A stretch of DNA of 64,000 nt from Bacteroidales bacterium. Its GTDB lineage: Bacteria; Bacteroidota; Bacteroidia; Bacteroidales; UBA3663. Position 1 is the first letter of the stretch. Each line of letters starts with the position of its first letter. The notes below the pieces were generated by a model, which was not told where the DNA came from, searched no databases, and saw only the letters and a list, made by a program, of their open reading frames with translations. Of the stretch, positions 8,568 to 16,969 are shown one piece after another. The translations under genes and the position numbers were made by a program. The DNA lies in NCBI GenBank assembly GCA_017618715.1, contig JAFZTS010000024.1, forward strand, positions 45,895 to 109,894. The letters run 5' to 3'.

Positions 8568-11042
8568 ATGAAAAGACTCATCTTTTCGCTCATATCGCTG
8601 TTTGCAATATCCGCCACGGCGCAGGTAGGTTTCGGCAATGCCGAGAAGTTCAATCGGGACTGGCTCTTCCAGCTCGGTGACGATTCCACGGCCGTCGCGC
8701 CCAGTTTCGATGACTCGAACTGGCGTCACCTCGACCTACCGCACGATTGGTCGGTCGAAGGCCGCCTTTCGCCCACCCTCGCCAGCTGCACAGGCTATTA
8801 TCCCGGTGGCATCGCATGGTACAGGAAGCATTTCGTCATCCCCGCCGACCACCCAGCTTTAGCATCTTCCGACAAGCAAGCCCTCCCCCTAAGCAGGGGG
8901 AACGAGGGGGTCCTCACCTACATCTACTTCGAAGGCATCTACAACCGTTCAACCGTCTATCTCAACGGCCATCTCCTCGGCTATCGTCCCTCAGGTTTCG
9001 CATCGTTCCTCTACGACATGACACCCTACCTGAAGGCGGGTGACAATGTTATTTCGGTGCGTGTCGATCACAGCCGTTATGCCGACTGCCGCTGGTACAC
9101 CGGTTCGGGTATCTATCGCGATGTCTGGTATATCGAAGCACCACAGACTCACCTTGCTCAGTGGGGCACAGGATGGGTTTGCACCAGTTTGACCGATGCA
9201 TCAGCTAAGGTCGATGTCGATGTGGCTATTGACAATACCAAGGGTGTCAGTGGTTTGAAATTGCACGTAGAGCTGCTCGATGCTGATGGTCGTGTGGTTG
9301 CCCAGAAGAAGGTGGGTGCCAAGGCAAATAACAAGATCAGTCTCAGTATCACCCGTCCGCATCGTTGGGATATTAAGGACCCTTATCTCTATTGCCTGCG
9401 CACCACGCTCCTCAAGGGCAAGGTGCCCATTGATGGCAATGAGATCAATGTTGGTCTGCATTCCCTTCAATTTGACCCGAACAAGGGTTTTGCACTCAAT
9501 GGACGCTGGATGAAGGTGAAAGGTGTATGTCTGCACCACGATGCAGGTACACTCGGTGCAGCTGTGCCCGACGACGTGTGGCGTCGCCGCCTCGAAAACC
9601 TCAAACAGATTGGAGTCAACGCTATTCGTTGTGCCCACAATCCCCAGGCGCCTATTCTCTATGATCTTTGCGACGAGCTGGGTCTGCTGGTTATGGACGA
9701 AGCCTCCGACGAGTGGGAGTTCCCGAAACGTAAGTGGGTCGAGGGCTGGAATGTCGGCACACCGTCCTACGATGGCACATTCGATTTCTTCGAGGAATGG
9801 ATTGACCGCGATGTGACTGACATGGTTCGACGCGACCGCAATCACCCCAGCATCTTCCTTTGGAGTATTGGCAACGAGGTCGATTATCCCAACGACCCCT
9901 ATTCACATCCCATTCTCGACGGCAAGAACTCAGCAATCAATCAGCCCATGTTCGGTGGCTACGACCCGTCACGACCCAATGCCGAGCGTATCGGCAAGAT
10001 TGCCAAGCGTCTTGCAGCTTGTGTGCGAAGTGTCGATACCAGTCGTCCCGTCACCGGTGCTTTGGCAGGAGTAGTGATGAGCAACGAGACCGAATATCCT
10101 GATGCTGTCGATGTGGTGGGCTACAACTACACTGAGAATCGCTACGACGAAGACCACGCCACCTATCCCCAACGTGTAATCTATGGCTCCGAGAACGGCA
10201 CGGGCTATAGCGCTTGGAAAGCCGTGCGAGACAAGGATTTCATCTTCGGACAATTCATCTGGACGGGTACCGATTACCTCGGCGAGTCTGGACGCTGGCC
10301 CTCTCGTGGCCTGCATACGGGTTTGCTTGACTTCGGATCGTTCCCCAAGCCGCGTGGTTGGTTCCGTGCCGCCCTGTGGTGTGACAACCCCGTTTGTTAT
10401 ATCGGTACCGTCGAGAAACGCGAGCCACGCATTTGGGGTGATCATCGCCCTCCACGCGAATTCATCACCCAGGATGCACCCGACGTTTGGAACTACGACG
10501 AAGGTAAGATCATCCGCGTGTTCTGCTATACCAATTGTGCTCAGGCAAGACTTCTCCTCAACGGCAAGGAGGTGGGTGGCATGAAGCCTTTCGATGACAC
10601 CGAGGGTATCATCTATTGGGATGTGCCCTATGCTCCAGGGGAACTGCGTGCCGAGGCTTGCAATGCAGAAGGCAGCGTGCAGGCATCCTACACAATTCAA
10701 AGCAGCGGCCGTCCCTATCAGATTCGTGCCACGGTCGATCGTGAAATCATCGGGGCCGACCGCCATGTTGCTCACATCACCGTCGAAGTGGTTGATGAGC
10801 AGGGTGTGGTAGTCAAGTTGGCTGATAACAACATTCGCTGTCAGGTTGAAGGTCCCGCCCGCCTGCTGGGTCTCGAAGGCTCCGACAATTCTGATATGGG
10901 TGATTATCGAGACAATCTTCAACGCGTCTATATGGGTCGATTGTTGGCCTACGTAGGCAGCATCGGCGAGACGGGGCACGTCACCGTTCGCTTCACTTCG
11001 CCCTTGCTCCAATCGGCCGAAGTCTCCTTCGACATTGAGTAA
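8568..11042 (+). CDS. GH2 beta-galactosidase
   Basis: An 824-residue secreted GH2 enzyme that would release terminal sugars, most likely beta-galactose. I start at ATG 8568 because the protein then opens with the signal peptide MKRLIFSLISLFAISATAQ; the longer reading from 8523 adds an unrelated hydrophobic stub. Order: sugar-binding domain (FNRDWLFQLGDD, LDLPHDWSVEG, GSGIYRDVWY), Ig-like domain, TIM barrel with acid/base Glu437 (SIGNEVDYP) and nucleophile Glu542 (YGSENGTGYSAW), then FIWTGTDYLGES and C-terminal DUF4982/DUF4981-like sandwiches. Odd feature: about 15 residues (DKQALPLSRGNEGVL) in the sugar-binding domain are encoded by a GC-rich palindrome at 8878-8914. The gene starts 41 nt after the GH30 gene. 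Confidence 0.93.
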   Translation: MKRLIFSLISLFAISATAQVGFGNAEKFNRDWLFQLGDDSTAVAPSFDDSNWRHLDLPHDWSVEGRLSPTLASCTGYYPGGIAWYRKHFVIPADHPALASSDKQALPLSRGNEGVLTYIYFEGIYNRSTVYLNGHLLGYRPSGFASFLYDMTPYLKAGDNVISVRVDHSRYADCRWYTGSGIYRDVWYIEAPQTHLAQWGTGWVCTSLTDASAKVDVDVAIDNTKGVSGLKLHVELLDADGRVVAQKKVGAKANNKISLSITRPHRWDIKDPYLYCLRTTLLKGKVPIDGNEINVGLHSLQFDPNKGFALNGRWMKVKGVCLHHDAGTLGAAVPDDVWRRRLENLKQIGVNAIRCAHNPQAPILYDLCDELGLLVMDEASDEWEFPKRKWVEGWNVGTPSYDGTFDFFEEWIDRDVTDMVRRDRNHPSIFLWSIGNEVDYPNDPYSHPILDGKNSAINQPMFGGYDPSRPNAERIGKIAKRLAACVRSVDTSRPVTGALAGVVMSNETEYPDAVDVVGYNYTENRYDEDHATYPQRVIYGSENGTGYSAWKAVRDKDFIFGQFIWTGTDYLGESGRWPSRGLHTGLLDFGSFPKPRGWFRAALWCDNPVCYIGTVEKREPRIWGDHRPPREFITQDAPDVWNYDEGKIIRVFCYTNCAQARLLLNGKEVGGMKPFDDTEGIIYWDVPYAPGELRAEACNAEGSVQASYTIQSSGRPYQIRATVDREIIGADRHVAHITVEVVDEQGVVVKLADNNIRCQVEGPARLLGLEGSDNSDMGDYRDNLQRVYMGRLLAYVGSIGETGHVTVRFTSPLLQSAEVSFDIE
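8885..8902. repeat. GC-rich palindrome inserted in frame in the GH2 gene
   Basis: TCCCCCT-AAGC-AGGGGGA forms a 7-bp stem with a 4-nt loop. A further AACGAGGGGG follows, so an alternative pairing is possible. It interrupts the sugar-binding domain of the GH2 gene without breaking the frame. It resembles the intergenic hairpin at 20731-20750 (run of C, AAGC, run of G). I infer a REP-like mobile palindrome; only two copies are visible here. Confidence 0.6.
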
Positions 11043-11114
11043 TCTGAGTCCTCGGAGTACTCCGACTTCTCCGATCCCTCCGAAAATTCCGAGTACTCCG
11101 ACTCCTTCGACATT
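11043..11114 (+). repeat. Eight degenerate 9-bp tandem repeats (TCCGAnTAC type) between the two GH2 genes
   Basis: Starting at the first base after the GH2 stop codon there are eight 9-bp units: TCTGAGTCC, TCGGAGTAC, TCCGACTTC, TCCGATCCC, TCCGAAAAT, TCCGAGTAC, TCCGACTCC, TTCGACATT. The 13-bp sequence CTCCTTCGACATT occurs at the end of the coding region (11024-11036) and again as the end of the array (11102-11114). No hairpin or promoter is evident. Similar units occur at 35531, 55300 and, on the minus strand, 62190. Confidence 0.8.
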
Positions 11115-11129
11115 TTTCTCAAAACCATC

Positions 11130-13919
11130 ATGTCCAAAACCCTCTATTCTCTTCTCCTCCCTCTCTTCATCACCCTCCTCACCGCCTGTTCAGGCCCGAC
11201 CGACAACGTCATCGACCTTTCAGGTGAGTGGCAAGTATCTCTCGACAGCCCTGAGGCAGCATCGCAGCCCATCCAGCTCCCCGGCACCACCGACATCGCT
11301 GGCATCGGCATTGCCGACACCCAGCAACCTCGGCTCGAGAAGCCGCAGGTGCTCCGTCTCACGCGTCGCCACAGCTTCGTGGGCGAGGCGTTCTACACAC
11401 GTCAGTTTGATGTGCCAGAACGCGTGGCAGGTCGTCCGCTTGAACTCTTCCTCGAGCGTGTGCTCTGGAAAAGTACCGTCCTGATTGACAATCAGCCGGT
11501 CGAGGCACTCGACTTCACTGACGAGAGCCTGGTCACCCCTCACCGCTATGCCTTGCCAAAAGGTTTGACGGCAGGTACCCACACTATTCAAGTCGCCGTC
11601 GATAACCGCAAGCAATACGACATCTCGGTCGATGAACTCTGCCATTCCTATACCGATGCTACACAAGTGAAGTGGAACGGCATCCTTGGCCACATTGAGT
11701 TGCGTGCCTTGCCCGACCTAAGCATCGACCGAATGGAGGTTTATGCAGACCCCACGCTCAAGCATCTCGACGTTGTGGTCACCGTCACCAATCACACCTC
11801 GGAGGTCCTCGATGCCTTCATGGCGCTCATCACTTCGCCCAAAGGCCAAATAACCGAAATGTGGCCATCATCGCCTATCCAAGAGACGCTTGTGCCAGGT
11901 GCCACGACGTTCACGTTGAGCTGCAACTTGCCTGCCAAAGCACCCAAGTGGTCAGAGCAGCATCCCGATCTGCTCAATGTCACTGCAAGCATCGAGACCA
12001 AGGCGGGCGTTGAAGAGAAGAGTGTCGATATCGGACTTCGTCATTTGGGCACGAATGAAGGCAAGTTGTTGGTCAATGGCGAACCCGTCTTCCTCCGTGG
12101 CACGCTCGAATGCTGCATCTTCCCCCTCACAGGCTGTCCGCCCACCGACAAAGAAAGCTGGCAGGCTGTCTTCAGTGCTGCAAAGGACTGGGGGCTTAAT
12201 CACCTTCGTTTTCATTCGTGGTGTCCACCTGATGCCGCCTTCCAGGTGGCTGACGAGATGGGCTTTTACCTCGGTGTCGAACTGCCCATATGGGCTACCA
12301 ACCTTGGCAACGACAGTACAGTCTATGACTTCTTGCGTCACGAGTATGAGAGTGTGATTCGTAACTATGGCAACCACCCGTCATTCTGCCTGCTCAGCGT
12401 AGGCAACGAGCTGCAATACGACTTCAATTTCCTCAACGCTTTCGTAGCCGACATGAAGGTGCGCGACCCGCGTCATCTCTACACCACCACCTCGTTCACA
12501 TTCGAAAACGGACATGGTGGACATCCCGAGCCCGAGGATCAGTACTTCGTAACCCAATGGACCGACAAAGGCTGGGTTCGCGGACAAGGTGTTTTCGATG
12601 CAGAGCCGCCCACGTTCAACCGCAACTACGACGCTGCGACCGAAGGAATCCAGGTGCCGCTCATCACCCATGAGATCGGGCAGTATTCCGTTTATCCCGA
12701 CATCAAGGAAATCGAACGATACACCGGCACACTCGATCCGCTCAACTTCAAGGCTGTGCGTGCTGACCTCGAGCAAAAGGGACTGCTCGATCGTGCCGAC
12801 GATTGGCTGCAGGCCTCAGGACATCTTGCAGCCCTGCTTTACAAGGAGGAGATCGAGCGTGCCATGAAGACACGCGGCATCTCCGGCTATCAGCTGTTGG
12901 GCTTGCAGGACTTCCCCGGACAAGGCACGGCCTTGGTGGGTCTTGTCAATGCGTTCTGGGAGTCGAAGCACGTGGTCGAGCCCGCGTGGTTCCGTCAGTT
13001 CTGTGCCCCCGTCGTACCGCTGGCGAATTTCGACAAGGCGGTCTATTGCAGTAGCGAGCCCTTCCTCGCCGATCTCCAGGTTGCCAACTATTCCGGGCAG
13101 GCCCTGGTGGGACGCGAGTTGCATTGGTCTCTCCTTGCCGCCGATGGCACGATGTTGCAGCATGGCACCAAGCCCCTCGTCGAGGTGCCCAATGGCGATG
13201 TGATGCGCATCGACAGCCTGCATCTCCCACTCTCCGAGTTCACCGAGGCATGTCAGCTCTCCCTACGACTCGCCGTGTCCGAGAGCGAATGGAGCAACGA
13301 ATGGCCCCTTTGGGTTTATCCTCCCTTGCACGATGTATTAGAGAGCAATGCCGTCGTCACCGCCAACCTGCGTGAAGCCGAAGCCGTCTTGGCCAAGGGT
13401 GGCACCGTCATCCTTTCGCCCATCCTCGGTTCGCTCGACGGCCTCGAAGGCAAGTTCCTCCCCGTCTTCTGGAGTCCTGTACATTTCCCCAAGCAGGCAG
13501 GCACTATGGGTTTGCTGTGCAATCCCGCGCATCCAGCCCTCGCGCATTTCCCCACCGACAGCTATGGCAATTGGCAGTGGTGGCGGCTCGCCAAGCGCAG
13601 TACCGTGCTCGACATCGACTCGCTGCAAGATGCCGTGACGCCCATTGTCGAGAGCGTCGATAACTTCATGCATAATCGTCGTCTCTGCACCATCTTCGAA
13701 GCCAAAGTGGGAGAGGGGCGCCTCCTCTTCTCCGCAATCGACCTCCTGTCGAAAGGCGCTGACAGTCCTGAGATCCAGCAGATGCTCTACAGCCTCCGTC
13801 ATTACGCAGCGTCCCCCTCCTTCGCTCCATCCCGCACCATATCGACCGACCAACTCCGTTCCCTCTTCAAGACCCGCATCGAAGTGAAACGCCAGGGCGC
13901 CACATCGATTTACGAATAG
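11130..13919 (+). CDS. GH2-type glycoside hydrolase lipoprotein, 929 residues
   Basis: Lipobox LLTACSGP. The architecture is GH2: N-terminal sugar-binding domain (VIDLSGEWQVSLDSPE ... LPGTTDIAG ... FYTRQFDVPE), Ig-like domain, then a TIM barrel with RGTLECCIFPLTGCPPTD, HLRFHSWCPPDAAFQVADEMG, candidate acid/base Glu427 in LSVGNELQYD and candidate nucleophile Glu515 in ITHEIGQYSVYP. About 300 further C-terminal residues carry TVILSPILGSLDGLEGKFLPVFWSPVHF and a class-I glutamine-amidotransferase-like fold (inferred), as in several long Bacteroidetes GH2 proteins. The specificity is not readable; galactosidase, arabinopyranosidase and glucuronidase are all possible. It is the last gene of PUL-1 and is convergent with the GH3 gene of PUL-2. 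Confidence 0.82.
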   Translation: MSKTLYSLLLPLFITLLTACSGPTDNVIDLSGEWQVSLDSPEAASQPIQLPGTTDIAGIGIADTQQPRLEKPQVLRLTRRHSFVGEAFYTRQFDVPERVAGRPLELFLERVLWKSTVLIDNQPVEALDFTDESLVTPHRYALPKGLTAGTHTIQVAVDNRKQYDISVDELCHSYTDATQVKWNGILGHIELRALPDLSIDRMEVYADPTLKHLDVVVTVTNHTSEVLDAFMALITSPKGQITEMWPSSPIQETLVPGATTFTLSCNLPAKAPKWSEQHPDLLNVTASIETKAGVEEKSVDIGLRHLGTNEGKLLVNGEPVFLRGTLECCIFPLTGCPPTDKESWQAVFSAAKDWGLNHLRFHSWCPPDAAFQVADEMGFYLGVELPIWATNLGNDSTVYDFLRHEYESVIRNYGNHPSFCLLSVGNELQYDFNFLNAFVADMKVRDPRHLYTTTSFTFENGHGGHPEPEDQYFVTQWTDKGWVRGQGVFDAEPPTFNRNYDAATEGIQVPLITHEIGQYSVYPDIKEIERYTGTLDPLNFKAVRADLEQKGLLDRADDWLQASGHLAALLYKEEIERAMKTRGISGYQLLGLQDFPGQGTALVGLVNAFWESKHVVEPAWFRQFCAPVVPLANFDKAVYCSSEPFLADLQVANYSGQALVGRELHWSLLAADGTMLQHGTKPLVEVPNGDVMRIDSLHLPLSEFTEACQLSLRLAVSESEWSNEWPLWVYPPLHDVLESNAVVTANLREAEAVLAKGGTVILSPILGSLDGLEGKFLPVFWSPVHFPKQAGTMGLLCNPAHPALAHFPTDSYGNWQWWRLAKRSTVLDIDSLQDAVTPIVESVDNFMHNRRLCTIFEAKVGEGRLLFSAIDLLSKGADSPEIQQMLYSLRHYAASPSFAPSRTISTDQLRSLFKTRIEVKRQGATSIYE

Positions 13920-13962
13920 GGCGTCATACGAGGGGAATAAACCATCTTTTGTTGTAGAATAA

Positions 13963-14024
13963 AGATTTGGTGTACAGAATCTGTATAGTCCATTTGGAGT
14001 ATAACGAATCTGTACACCAAATCT
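13963..14024. repeat. 16-bp perfect inverted repeat at the head of the 42-bp array
   Basis: AGATTTGGTGTACAGA (13963-13978) pairs perfectly with its complement at 14009-14024, with a 30-nt spacer. It encloses a degenerate first copy of the tandem repeat that follows. It lies 44 nt after the stop codon of the plus-strand GH2-type gene and could act as a transcript-end hairpin, but no T-tract follows on the plus strand. Confidence 0.7.
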
Positions 14025-14324
14025 GTATGCCACGATTGAAGCATACAGAATCTGTTTATCAAATCTGTATGCCGCGATCGGAGCATACAGATTTCATCTG
14101 CCAAAACTGTATGCCACGATTGGAGCATACAGAATCTATCTACCAAAACTGTATGCCACGATTGGAGCATACAGAATCTATCTACCAAAACTGTATGCCT
14201 CGGTCGGAGCATACAGAATCTATCTACCAAAACTGTATGCCGCGATTGGAACATACAGAATCTGTATATCAAAACTGTATGCCGCGATTGGAGCATACAG
14301 AATCTGTTTATCAAAACTGTATGC
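13981..14324. repeat. Tandem array of 42-bp units with internal dyads (array A)
   Basis: One degenerate unit (13981-14022), seven good 42-bp units starting at 14023, 14065, 14107, 14149, 14191, 14233 and 14275, and a final arm at 14317. Each unit is arm CTGTATGC, a 10-nt loop such as CACGATTGGA, complementary arm GCATACAG, then the 16-nt linker AATCTATCTACCAAAA or a variant. Arms are nearly invariant; one unit has ACATACAG. Because 42 is a multiple of 3, frames stay open on both strands (14-residue repeats), but I see no sign of a real protein. The 546-bp gap 13920-14465 lies between convergent genes and otherwise holds only the inverted repeat at 13963 and the terminator at 14339. Confidence 0.93.
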
Positions 14325-14329
14325 TGATA

Positions 14330-14373
14330 TATAAAAAGGTGTGTCGATTATCTCTCACAGACTATCGACACAC
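14330..14373 (-). terminator. Intrinsic terminator of the PUL-2 operon (minus strand)
   Basis: The 10-bp perfect stem GTGTGTCGAT / ATCGACACAC (14339-14348 with 14364-14373, 15-nt loop) is followed on the minus strand by CCTTTTTATATAT. It lies about 90 nt past the end of the minus-strand GH3 gene. Confidence 0.75.
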
Positions 14374-14465
14374 TTCACACACATATTTTATGAATTAACT
14401 AACCTGTTTGGTATTTTTTATAAAAAATCCACTAATCAATTAGATTGTATAATTACCTTAACCTA

Positions 14466-16814
14466 TCAATCAATGAACGGAACAGTCTTGAGTACGTCGC
14501 TGACTTTGCGAACCGATGCCTCGATATCGACGGTAGCATTAGCACGAATGTCGCGGCTCGATGCACCTACCATGATCTTGTAGGTGCCTGGGTCAACAAC
14601 CCATGCGGATTGTGCTTCGTCGAACGATGCCAGGTCGTCGGCAGCAAACTTCAGGGTCACGGTCTCGGAGGCGCCGGGAGCCAATGAAGATGTCTTGGCA
14701 AATGCCTTGAGTTCCTGTACGGGCTTGTCGAGAGCGCCAGCGGGGGCTGAAACGTAAAGCTCAACAACTTCCTTGGCATCCATGTTGCCTGTATTCTTGA
14801 CATCGACGGTCACAGTCACATCCTTGCCATCGACCTTTACCTGCGGATTGCTGTATTCGAAAGTGGCATAGGAGAGGCCATAGCCAAAAGGATAGCTGAC
14901 CTTCATTTGCTCCTTGTCGAACCAACGATAACCCACATAGATGCCTTCGCGGTAGTTGGTATAGTCGTAAGTCTCGCGAGGTGCCTGCTTCTCTGCCTCA
15001 GTACCCATGAAAGTGCTCAGGTCGAGTTTGAACTGCTCGGCACGTGGGAAGTTCTTGCTCGAAGCGTGGTCAGCGAAGTTGATAGGCCATGTCATGGTGA
15101 GCTTGCCCGAAGGACTTACCTTGCCAGTGAGGACATCGGCCACAGAGTTGCCGCCTTCCTGTCCAGCCTGCCATGCAAGAAGCACGGCATCGGGGATGTT
15201 CTTCCAAGAGGCTGTTTCAATCACGCCACCGATATTGAGCACAACGATAGCCTTCTTGCCAGCAGCTTGGAAAGCACGCGATACGGTTTGGATGAGTTTC
15301 AGCTCCTCTTTCGAGAGGTTGAAGTTATCCACGGTGCGGTCGAGGAACTCGCCCGAGATGCGACCCAGGGTGATGATAGCCACATCGTTGGCACGAACGG
15401 CTGCGACGATTTGAGCAGGTGTTGGAATAATCTCAGCGGGAAGTGGTTGGGGCAGGAAGTTCATCAGCATATTCTTATTGGGATTGGCTGCATCGGCAGC
15501 TGCCTTGTCTGCCTCAACCTTTGCCTTATAGTCGGCATAGAGCTTCTCGATGTTGGCATCGGTGTTGATGCCGACATTCTTGAGGCCATCGACGAGCGAT
15601 ACGGTGTAAGCGCGATTGACGTTGCCCGAGCCTGTTCCACCTGCGATGAAGTCATAGGAGGTAACACCGAAGAGGGCGGCACTCTTGACCTTGTCGGATA
15701 GTGGCAGTGCCTGGCGACGGTTCTCGAGCAGCACCATGCCTTCGCTTGCACTCTGACGAGTTACGGCAGCGTGAGCCTCAAGATCGGGCTTGTTGCTGTA
15801 CTTATAGCCCTTGAAGCGTGGTGTACGAACAATGTACTGAAGGATGCGCTTGACGTTGCGGTCGATGTCTTTCATATCGAGCTTGCCGGCATTGGCATCG
15901 TCAATGATCTGATGATACTGGCTGGGACGACCGGGCTGCAGCATGTCGTTGCCGGCATGCATCTGAGCTGCGGCATCCTTTCCACCATACCAGTCGGTCA
16001 TGACCACGCCTTTGTAACCCCAGTCGCCGCGAAGGATGGTCTCGACGAGATCTTCGCTCTCAGAGGTGTAGGTGCCGTTGATCTTGTTGTAAGAGGTCAT
16101 GATGGTCCAGGGGTCGGACTCATTAACGGTGATTTCGAAGGGCTTCAGGTAGATCTCGCGGATGGCACGTGTCGGGATGACGGCATTATTGCCTGTGCGG
16201 TTGGTCTCCTGGTTGTTGAATGCGAAGTGCTTCACCGAAGTTCCGACACCGTTGGCCTGTACTCCACGGACGTAGGCTGCGGCAGTCTTGCCGGCTACAA
16301 GGGGGTCTTCGGAGTAGTACTCGAAATTACGGCCGTTGAGCGGGTTGCGGTGAATGTTCTCGGCTGGAGCGAGCAGCACGTCGGCACCATATTCGAGCAC
16401 CTCGTTACCCATGGCCTTACCTACCTCTTCGACGAGCTCCTGGTTCCAGGTGCTTGCCAGCAGTGTGCCGATGGGGAAGTGGGTGCAGTAGTAGGTCTGG
16501 TCATCACCCTCACGTGTGGGGTTGATGCGGAGACCTGCGGGACCATCGGCAAGTACGGTGGCAGGAATGCCGAGACGTGCGATGGAGTGGGTCGAGCCAG
16601 CAGCGCCGGGCACAAGTTCGGCTTGTGCGCCGATGGTGGCAGTGAGGCCTTCTTCGCCCGAGTCCATGCCAACACCCGTGATGAGTGCGGCCTTCTCTTC
16701 GAGCGTCATAGCTGCAACGATCTTGTCGATGTTGTTCTCGTTCAACTTGAGTTCCTTTTTCCCGCAGCTGGCCAGCATGAGCGTAGCGGCTACGGCGATT
16801 GTAAGTTTTTTCAT
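14466..16814 (-). CDS. GH3 beta-glycosidase lipoprotein (last gene of PUL-2)
   Basis: A 782-residue GH3 enzyme (beta-glucosidase or beta-xylosidase class). I start at ATG 16814, giving MKKLTIAVAATLMLASCGKKELK, a lipoprotein signal without acidic residues after Cys, so probably periplasmic. The longer reading to 16913 has no signal. The N-terminal (beta/alpha)8 domain has KHFAFNNQETNRTGNNA and nucleophile Asp274 in VVMTDWYGGKDAAAQM. The alpha/beta sandwich has DVAIITLGRISGEFLDRTVDN, and the C-terminal fibronectin-III-like domain has VVELYVSAPAGALDKPVQELKAFAKT. The layout matches long bacterial GH3 enzymes. It follows the third esterase after a 155-nt repeat-rich gap. Exact sugar specificity is unknown. 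Confidence 0.92.
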   Translation of the reverse strand: MKKLTIAVAATLMLASCGKKELKLNENNIDKIVAAMTLEEKAALITGVGMDSGEEGLTATIGAQAELVPGAAGSTHSIARLGIPATVLADGPAGLRINPTREGDDQTYYCTHFPIGTLLASTWNQELVEEVGKAMGNEVLEYGADVLLAPAENIHRNPLNGRNFEYYSEDPLVAGKTAAAYVRGVQANGVGTSVKHFAFNNQETNRTGNNAVIPTRAIREIYLKPFEITVNESDPWTIMTSYNKINGTYTSESEDLVETILRGDWGYKGVVMTDWYGGKDAAAQMHAGNDMLQPGRPSQYHQIIDDANAGKLDMKDIDRNVKRILQYIVRTPRFKGYKYSNKPDLEAHAAVTRQSASEGMVLLENRRQALPLSDKVKSAALFGVTSYDFIAGGTGSGNVNRAYTVSLVDGLKNVGINTDANIEKLYADYKAKVEADKAAADAANPNKNMLMNFLPQPLPAEIIPTPAQIVAAVRANDVAIITLGRISGEFLDRTVDNFNLSKEELKLIQTVSRAFQAAGKKAIVVLNIGGVIETASWKNIPDAVLLAWQAGQEGGNSVADVLTGKVSPSGKLTMTWPINFADHASSKNFPRAEQFKLDLSTFMGTEAEKQAPRETYDYTNYREGIYVGYRWFDKEQMKVSYPFGYGLSYATFEYSNPQVKVDGKDVTVTVDVKNTGNMDAKEVVELYVSAPAGALDKPVQELKAFAKTSSLAPGASETVTLKFAADDLASFDEAQSAWVVDPGTYKIMVGASSRDIRANATVDIEASVRKVSDVLKTVPFID

Positions 16815-16830
16815 AGGTAACAAGGAGTAA

Positions 16831-16880
16831 AAAAGGGTTTTTAAAGGGAGATAAAGGGAGGTAAAGGGGAGTAAAAGGGA
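16831..16880 (-). repeat. Degenerate 10-bp tandem repeats upstream of the GH3 gene
   Basis: The plus strand reads TTAAAGGGAG, ATAAAGGGAG, GTAAAGGGGA, GTAAAAGGGA in register every 10 bp, with a weaker copy before. On the coding (minus) strand this is a TCCCTTTTAC-like repeat just 5' of the GH3 start at 16814. It is one of several short-period arrays in the window. Confidence 0.7.
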
Positions 16881-16933
16881 CATTACTTTTGCCTTGTCGA
16901 AAAGGGGATGCAAGAAACATTTGTCCCTTTTAC
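16871..16933. repeat. 12-bp perfect inverted repeat in the esterase-GH3 gap
   Basis: GTAAAAGGGACA (16871-16882) and TGTCCCTTTTAC (16922-16933) are perfect complements separated by 39 nt. One arm is the last unit of the 10-bp array. The other arm opens a CCCTTT-rich stretch running to about 16972, so the whole gap could fold as one long imperfect hairpin in the polycistronic RNA. Confidence 0.65.
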
Positions 16934-16969
16934 AACTCTTAACGGCTCTTTCAAAGCCCTTCTTTGCCC

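Noticed and set aside
8878..8914. Insertion sequence in the GH2 gene
   Set aside because: The insert is only about 37-45 bp, has no transposase and no target duplication that I can see; a small palindromic element is more likely.
13981..14324. CRISPR array
   Set aside because: The linkers are conserved between units instead of being unique spacers, and no cas genes are near. The same holds for array B.
13910..14398. Open frames of 134 and 143 codons on both strands through array A, coding for 14-residue repeats
   Set aside because: They exist only because 42 is a multiple of 3 and the unit lacks stops. They have no signal, no family resemblance and unusual composition. Conservation is in the dyads, not in codons.
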